Source: Lysobacter gummosus
GTDB taxonomy: Bacteria; Pseudomonadota; Gammaproteobacteria; Xanthomonadales; Xanthomonadaceae
Direction: 5' to 3'
NCBI RefSeq assembly: GCF_001442805.1
Contig: NZ_CP011131.1
Span: 2,604,001 to 2,668,000 of the forward strand
Length of the DNA stretch: 64,000 nt
This document shows, piece after piece, positions 1-9,000 of the stretch (positions are counted from its first letter, which is position 1; each line of letters starts with the position of its first letter). The translations under genes and the position numbers were made by a program. The notes under the pieces are model-generated. The model was given only the letters and a program-made list of their open reading frames with translations. It was not told the origin of the DNA and ran no database searches.

Positions 1-3000
1 CGCGCAGGCGGCGCGCAACGCACAGCAGCAGGGCCTGCAGTCGGTGCGCGCGCAGCAGATGGCGCAGCGCTCGCTGGCCGCGTTCGGGCAGGCCGCGCAG
101 GTGCGCGCCGCGCTCGATACCGCGCAGGTGGCCGCGCGCCTGGCCGCGGCGAGTTCGGCGGCGGCCAATCGGGTGCCCAACGGGCTGGGCGAAGGCGGGC
201 TCAAGGTCGCCGCCGGGGTCAGGTTCGAACCCGGCGCGATCTCGGCCGAGGATCCGCGCTTGGGCCAATCCAAGCTGTGGCTCGGCGCCAAGGGCCCGAC
301 CCAGAACGTCGATGCCGGCAACACCACCGTCACCATCGAGCAGACGCAGAAGAAAGCCATCCTGAGCTGGGAGACGTTCAACGTCGGCAAGCAGACCACG
401 GTCTACTTCGACCAGCGCGGCGGCAATCTGGCCGGCGGCGGCAACGACTGGATCGCGCTCAACCGCATCGACGATCCCAGCGGCCGCCCCAGCCAGATTT
501 TCGGCCGGATCAAGGCCGAAGGCAGTGTCTACCTGCTCAACCGCAACGGCGTGCTGTTCGGCGGCACCAGCCAGGTCAACACGCGTTCGCTGCTGGCGTC
601 CTCGCTCAACTTGTTCAACAACGATATCGCCCGCAGCAATCGCACTTTCATCAGCGGCGGCATCGGCCGCGGCAACGGCACGGATTTCGTCCTGACCTCG
701 GAGGCGGCCGCGTACAGCGGCGGCGCGCGTCCGGCGATGGCCGGCGACATCCGCATCGAGGCCGGTGCGCAGATCAAGACCGGCGCCGGCGGCTACGCCC
801 TGATCGCCGCGCCCAACATCGACAACGCCGGCAGCGTGCAGGCCGAAGACGGGCAGGTGCAGTTGGCGGCGGTGATCGGCGCGCAATACGGCGATCCCAA
901 GCTCGCCGCCGAGAACAAGGTCGCGCTGGAATTCGGCCTGATCGGCGCCGCCCTGGGGCGCGAAGCGCCGGACGAAATCGGCTACGGCCGCCTGACCAAC
1001 ACCGGCATCATCGCCAGCAAGCGCGGCGACGTCACGCTGACCGGCTACGACATCGCCCAGGATGGTTACGTCGGTACCACCACCGGCGTGAGCCGCCCGG
1101 GCACGCTGTCGATCCTGGCGCTGGAATACGCGCGCTCCTCCGACGACGAAGCCTTCACCCAGAGCAAGGGCGGCCGCCTGCGTTTCGGCACGGCGTCGGC
1201 CACCACCATCCTGCCCGAGCACGACGGCGAGACCACCACCAGCGCCAAGAGCGCCGATCAGGCCTTCCAGCCGCCCAGCGCGCGCCTGGCCGCGGCGCAG
1301 ATGTTCTTCCAGGAAAACTCGCTGGTGCTGATGCCCGGCGCCAAGCTCGATGTGTTCGGCCTCGACGCGGCGGTGTTCGTCGACACCGGCGCGCGCAGCG
1401 CCTCGCGGATCCTGATCGACCGCGGCGCGACCATCAATGTCGCCGGCATCGCCGACGTGCAGCGGCCGATGTCGGACAACATCGTGAAGATTCCGCGCAT
1501 CGGCGAAAACGAACTCGCCGATTCGCCGCTGCTGCGCGGCGGCGGTCTGTATCGCCAATCGACCGCCATCGACGTGCGCAACAAGGGCGTGACCGCCGAC
1601 GGCCGCGCCTGGGTCGGCACGCCGCTGCTCAACGCCGCCGGCTATGCCGATCAGGTGCCGCGCGGGATCGACCAGATGTTGATCGACGGCGGCAGCATCA
1701 ACATCCAGGGCCGCGAGCTGATCGCGCGCTCGGGCTCCACGCTGGATCTGTCCGGCGGCTACGTGCATTACCTGGGCGGCATGATCGCCGCGCCGCGCCT
1801 GCTCGGCGCCGACGGCCGCATCTACCGTCAGGCTGACGCCGATCCGAACATGGCCTACGTCGGCTTCGCCGGCGACTACCTGCTCGATCACCAGCGCTGG
1901 GGCGTCAAAGAACTGTTCATTTCGCCGATGACCGCGGCCGACAGCTATTTCGACCCGGACTATGCGCACGGCGGCGATGGCGGCCAACTCAACGTAACCC
2001 TGACCCCCGACGCCAACCTGGCCAAAATCGACGCCGGCCTGGTGTTGGCGGGAGATATCCACGCCGACGCCGAATCCGGCCGCTATCAGATCAAGAACGG
2101 CGAACTGGCCCACGGCGGCTCGCTCAAGATCGCCACCGGCGACGGTTTTGAATTCACCCGCTGGCGGCTGCGGAACGCGCCGGTGGCCGACGTGCCGGAC
2201 GGTTTCGACATGAGTTCGCGCTTCGCCGATCTGGCGGCCGCGGCCAAGGACGCGTTCGGCCTGCGCACCACGGTGTTGTCGAGCGATCGCCTCGGCGCCG
2301 CCGGGTTCTCCTCGATCACGCTCAGCGACAGCTGGGGCCGCATCGAAGTCGCCGCCGACGCGCATCTGAAGGTCGAAGACGGCGGCAGCATCGCCTTGAA
2401 CGGCCGCCAGGTGCAGGTAGACGGCACCCTGGAAGCGGTGTCGGGCAAGATCGATCTGGAAGCGCAGTCGCGGCCGATCCAGCAGCGTCCGCAAGAGCGC
2501 GGCGACATCGTGCTCAGTGCGCAGGCGCGGCTGCTCGCGCGCGGCGCGTGGGTCAACGACGGCGCGGCGTTCGACGATGGCCGCACTGGCGCGGCGCACA
2601 TCGACGGCGGCGCGATCAGCCTGCGCACCCATGAGCAGCTCATCGGTAGCGGCGATGCGATCGTCGATGCCAGCGGCTCGATCCTGATCGATCCGAACGC
2701 GCGCCTGGACGTGTCCGGCGGCGGACGCATCCTGCCCAACGGACGACTGGCGCAGAAGGACGGCGTGGCGCTCGGCCGCGGCGGCGACATCAGCCTGCGG
2801 ACCTACGTCGGCGCCGGCACCGAGATACAGCCCACGTTCCCGCCGGCCTACTACGGCGATGCCGGCGGCGCCGGCCGCCTGCAGTTCTCGCGCGACTCGC
2901 TGGTCGCGCGCAACCTGGGCGGCGGCGGCACGCTGCGCCTGGACGCGCGCGACATCCGTATCGGCGGCGACGCGCCGAGCGATCCGCGCAGCTTGCACCT

Positions 3001-6000
3001 GGGCGCGGATTTCTTCGCCGACGGCGACTTCGGCGCCTACGACCTGCGCGCCGAACTCGACGGCAGCATCGCCGCCGGCAGCGACGTGCGCGTGTCGCAG
3101 CGCAGCTTCCTGGCCGATGCCGGGGCGCTGCGGCAACTGGCCAGCGGCGGCGATATCTACGCCGGCGGTTTCGGCGCGTTCGGCCGCCTCGACGATGCGC
3201 ATCGGCCGACGGCGGATTTCTCCATGGCCGCCGGCGGCTCGGTCGGCACCGCTTCGCCGAGCGTGCCGCTGACGCAACTGCGCGACGAGTTGCGGGTCGA
3301 GCAGGGCGCGCGTCTGAGCGTGGATGCCGGCGGCGACGTGCGCCTGGGCTCGCGCGGCCAGGTCACCGTGCTCGGCGAAATCAGCGCGCGCGGCGGCAGC
3401 ATCACGCTGTCGGGCGATACCACCACCGACGGCCTGTCCAGGCCGCTGGGCGAGATCGCGCAGGAGTATTGGTCGCGCGACAAATCGGTCTGGCTCGGCG
3501 CCGACAGCAAGCTGGACGTGTCCGGCATCGCCCTGATCGATCCGACCCTGAAGCCGCGCGCCGACGGCAGCGTGCCGCGCGACGGCAAGCTGCTCGACGG
3601 CGGCAAGATCGTCCTGAGCAACGACGGCGGCTACGTGGTGGTCGAGCAAGGCGCGCAGCTCAAGCTCGACGGCGCCGCCGACAGTTTCGAAGTGCGCGAT
3701 GGCGTCGCCGCGCCCGGCCGCGATCCGTTCCGCCCGACCGCGGTGTGGAGCGATGCCGGCAGCCTGAGTATCGGCGCCGCCGGCGGCCTGTTCTTCGACG
3801 GCGACATCAGCGCCCACGGCGGCGCCGCGCAGGCGCGTGGCGGCGTGCTCGAACTGGTCGCGCTCGGCGACAACCAGCGTCCGCTCGGCGACGGCAGCTT
3901 CAGCGTGCTCAACGCGAGTGAGTTCGTGATCGATGCCGGCGGTTCGCACGTCACCGCCGCGGCGCGTCCTGGGGATGCGATCGAGCCCGACCGCGCCGCG
4001 CCGTCCGGGCAATTGCGCTTCGGCGCCGACCGCCTGCAAGACAGCGGCGTGGATACCTTGCAGATCGGCCGTCCCGGCAGCATCGCCTTCGTGCCGATCG
4101 TGTTCGAAGGCAATGTGGATCTGCACCTGGACCGCGCGCTGGTCCTGAACGGCAGCGGCTACAGCGTGCGTCCCGCGCCGCCGCCGGCCGGCACCGCCGC
4201 CGCCGATGCCGCCGCCGCGCAGGCGAAGCTGAGCGCGCAGTACGTGGCCTTCAACGGCTTGCGCAGCATCGGCCGCGGCGCCGCGCCGCTGACCGATCCG
4301 GCGCGTCCGGGCGACAACCGCCTGGACGTCAGCGCCGGGTTCATCGACTTCGCCGGTCAGGTGCGCCTGGACGGCATCAAGGTCGCGAACTTCGACAGCG
4401 CCGGCGATATCCGTTTCTACACGCCAGCCGAATTCCGCACCTTCGTGCCGCCGGGCGCGACCCTGCCGGCCGATCTGCCCGGGCAACTGCTGACCGGCGG
4501 CGACCTGAGCTTCCGCGCCGCGCAGCTGTATCCCGGCACCGGCGAGCGTTTCATCATCCGCGCGCTCGGCGCGTCCGACGGCGCCGGCGGACGCGACGCC
4601 ACCCGCATCAGCATCGCCGGCAACGGCGTCGCCGCGGCCGCGCCGCTGTCGGCCGGCGGCGCCTTGCTGCTGGATGCGACCGCGATCGAGCAGGGCGGCG
4701 TGCTGCGCGCGCCGGGCGGGCAGATCCTGCTCGGCGTCGCCGATCCGGACAACGCCGACAGCCGCGCCGCGTTCGGCAACGTGAACCTCACCGCCACCGG
4801 GCGCGTGGAACTCAAGCCCGGCAGCCTGACCTCGGTCTCGCTGGACGGCCGCGTCGTGCCTTACGGCGTGACCGTCGATGGTCTGCAATGGCAGGCCTCG
4901 GCCACCCAGACCGATCTGGCCGCGCCGCCGCGCAAGCAGATCACCCTGGACGCTTCGTCGATGTCGCTGGCCGACGGCGCCGTCATCGATCTGTCCGGCG
5001 GCGGCGACCTGCAGGCGGTGGAATGGGTGCCCGGCACCGGCGGCAGCCGCGACGTGCTGTCGCGCTACAACACCAGTTACGCCGACGGCACGCCCAAGCA
5101 AGTGCCGCTGTATCCGGACGAACGCGAGGTCTACGCGATCGTGCCGGGCGCGCAGCCGCTGGTGGCGCCGAACGATCCGAACTTCGGCAGCGTCGCGGTC
5201 GGCAAGCAAGTGCAGATCAGCGGCGTGCCGGGCCTGCCCGACGGCGTCTACACCTTGCTGCCGGGCCGCTACGCGACCTTGCCGGGCGCGTTCCGCGTGG
5301 TCCAGCGCAGCGGCGCGCGCGACAGCCAGTCGGGACCTGCGGTGATCGCGCCCGACGGCACCGCGGTGGTGGCCGGTTACATGGTCGATGCGCTGAGCGG
5401 CGCGCGCGATGCGCTGGCCAGCAGCTTCGAAGTGCAGTCGCACGACACCTGGAGCCGCTACTCGCAGTACGCCGCCACCAGCGCGGACAAGTTCTTCGCC
5501 GATCGCGCCCAGCGCGCCGGCGCGGTCGCGCCGCAACTGCCGCGCGACGGCGGACAACTGGTGCTCAACGCCGGCCAGACCCTGGACCTGGGCGCGAGCC
5601 TGAAAGCCGCGGCCGCGCCGGGCGGCGCCGCCGCGCAGGTGGACATCGCCGCCAAGGCGATCCAGATCCTCGGCGCCGGCCACGCCGCGCGCGAGGGTTA
5701 TGTGCAACTCGACGCGGACAAACTCAATCGCCTCGGCGCCGGCAGCCTGCTGATCGGCGGCCAGCGCCGCGATCGCGCCGACGGCGTGGCGGTGGATGTG
5801 CGCGCCGACAGCGTGCTGCTCGACAACGACGCCGGCTCCGCGCTGAAGGCGCCAGAGATCACCCTGGTGGCTACGCAGGACGTGCGAGTGTCGAAGGGCA
5901 GCGTGTTGAGCGCGCAAGGCCAACTTCCGGGCAGCAGCGACAAGCCGCTGTTGATCGGCGAAGACGCCGTCGCCGCTCAGCCGGGCCGGCCGGGACAAGC

Positions 6001-9000
6001 CGGACGCAGCGGCGACGGCGCCTTGCTGCGCGTGTCCAACGCCGGCCCCGCGCAAGTGCGCCGGCGCAATCTGTCCACGCTCGGCAACAGCCATGGCGTG
6101 CTCGCTATCGACGCCGGCGCGAACATCGACGGCGGCGCCTCGCTGACCCTGGACGCGGCCCGCAACACCTTGATCGACAGCCAGGCCCTGCTGCACGGCC
6201 GCGACGTGCAGGCCAACAGCGGCCTGATCGTATTCGCCGGCGACGGCGCCGCCGCCGATCTGGACGGCTTCGTGATCGGCCGCAACACCCTGGCCGGTTT
6301 CGCCGATGCGCAGCGCATCGGCCTGCGCAGCTACGGGCGCATGGAATTTCACGGCAAGGTCGATGTGAACGTGGCGCAGGAACTGGCCCTGAGCGCGGCC
6401 GCCTTCGCCGGCGACGGCGGCGACGTGCATCTGCGCGCCGATCGCCTGAGCCTGTCGAACGAACTTGGCGCCGCGGTCGCGGCCAAGTCCGGCAGCGGCG
6501 GCACGCTGAGCCTGTCCGGACGCGAAGTGGTGTTCGGCAGCGGCGACAAATCGCTGGAGGGTTTCGGCCGGGTCGATGTCCAGGCCGATCAACGCATCGC
6601 CGTCAGCGGCAAGGGCGGCTTCGATTTCGGCGCCGCGCCGCTGAGCCTGCGCGCGCCGGTGATCCAGGCCGAGGCGGGCGCCGACGGGCGCCTGAGCAGC
6701 CAGGGCGAGATCTCGCTGGCGCGCGGCGCCGGCGCGGTCGCCGCCGACGGCGCGCAGGGCGGGGCGATCGAACTGTCAGGCGGGAGCATCGTCGGCGACG
6801 CGCTGATCCGCGCCAATGCCGGCCGCATCAAGCTCAACGCCCGCGGCGAGGTGCGCCTTGACGGCACCGCCACGCTCGACGTGTCCTCGCGCGGCAAGAC
6901 CCTGTTCGACCAGACGCTGTTGCCGCCGGCCGGCCGTATCGAATTGAGTTCCGACCACGGCTCGCTGAGCCTGGGCGCGAACACGCTGCTGGACTTCTCC
7001 GCACCCTCCGGCGGCGATGCCGGCGGGTTGCGCGCGATCGCCGGCGAAGGCGCGATCGATCTGGCCGGCGCCTTGCGCGGCGGCAGCGCGAACGGCCGCG
7101 GCGGCAGCATCGAACTCGACAGCGCGCAGGCGCTGGCATTGGACCCGCTGGCGCAGCGCCTGGCCGCCAGCGGCATCGACCAGCGCATCGCCGTGCGCAC
7201 TCGCAGCGGCAATCTGAGCCTGTCGGCCGGACACCGCCTGAAGGCGCGCGAGGTCAGCCTGATCGCCGACGCGGGCGCCGGCGTGCGCGGCAGCGATGCC
7301 GGCAACGGCCACGTCACTATCGCCGGCGATATCGATGCCTCCGGCACGTCCGGCGGCACGATCGAACTCTACGGCCGCCAGGGCGTGGACGTGGACGGGC
7401 GCCTGATCGCCACCGGCAGCGACGCCAAGCGCCGCGGCGGCGAAATCCGCATCGGCGTCAGCGGCGTCGGCGACGGCTCGCTGAATTCGAACTACGGCTA
7501 CCAGAACGTGCAGCGCGAAGACTCCGGCGCGATCCGCATCGGCGCCGGCGCCGTACTGGACGTGTCCGGCGGCAGTGCCGGCGGTCTGTCGGGCGGGCGC
7601 GTGGATTTGCGCGCGCCGCTGCTCACCGATGGCGAGGTCCGCGTGGACATCGCCGATCCGGCCTCGATCCGCGGCGCGCGCGAAGTCGGCCTGGAAGCCT
7701 ATGCGGTGTGGAGCGCGGCCGACGCGCAAGACCCGGCGCATCCGGAATTGCATTTCGACGGCATCGTCGATCCGGCCGGCTGGTACGACGCGCAGGGCAA
7801 GCTGCTGGCGGGGCAATGGACCGACGCCGCCGGCAACGTCCTGGCGGCGCCGCAGAACGCGCAGGAACTGGCCCGGTACCTGAGTAAGCATTACTTCGCG
7901 CCGGACGCGGCCAATGCCGCCCACCGCAGCTTCTACGGCTATCGCGACGGCAGTCCCGCCGACGCGCCGTTGCCGGGCACGCTGATGGGTTTCGTGCAGA
8001 GCCCCGGCTTCGCCTTCGAACAACGCTTCGCAGGCGTGAGCAACTTCCGCGCGCGTCCGGGCATCGAACTGCGCAATCCCGACGAAGGCATCAACGGCGG
8101 CGCGATCCGCGTGCTGACCAACTGGAACCTCAACTCCGGCACCAACCAGCGCCTGGACTTCCGCTACGGCGACAACGCGCCGGTGCTGGGCCTGCGCGCG
8201 GCCGGCGAGATCGAAGTCGCCGCCAGCGTGTCGGACGGTTTCTACGATTTCAGCAAGCTCACCGGCGGTGTCAGCGGCACGCCCGATGGCAGCAACGCGC
8301 TATATCGCGGCATCGTCGATGGCCAGGGCCTGAGCTCGCTGGACGGCGTGTTCATCACCCTGCCGCAAGCACCCGATCCGGGCCAGTACAACGCCGAGCA
8401 GATCGCGCAGTACTACGGCCAGTACGACCAGCTGATGCAGGAACTGTCCAAGCCCGATCCGACCTTCGCCGCCGACAGCAACTTCTGCGGCTTCGCCTGC
8501 AGCCTGCTGCAGTGGGTCCAGAGCGTGTACGACTTCTCCGCCGGCACCTCGCCGGACCCGGCGTTGCAGCCGCCGCCGGCGCCGACCTCGCCGGCCGACT
8601 ACGACGCCTACCTTCTGGCCTATCGCAACTACGTGGTCGCCATCGCCAACAACGCCTTCTACGGCACCGGCGAGTTCTTCGCCTACGAACCGCCGAAGCT
8701 GCCGGTGCCGGGGCAACTGTTGCCGCGCATCGGCCCCAACGATCGCACCCCGAGCCTGCAGGCCTCCGCCGCCGATCCGGCCCCGTTCGCCACCCGTACT
8801 CTGGCCGGCGGCGACAGCAGCTGGCTGCGCCTGGTCGCCGGCGCCGACAGCGCCAGCGCCGCGCCGACCGCGCTGCGCGCGCGGGCCGCGGCGGCCGATA
8901 TCCGCTTCGACGGCCACACCACGGTGAATCGCGGCGCCAGCGGACGCGAACTGCTGTTGCCGAACGTGCTGCGCACCGGCACCGGCCGCATCGAACTGGT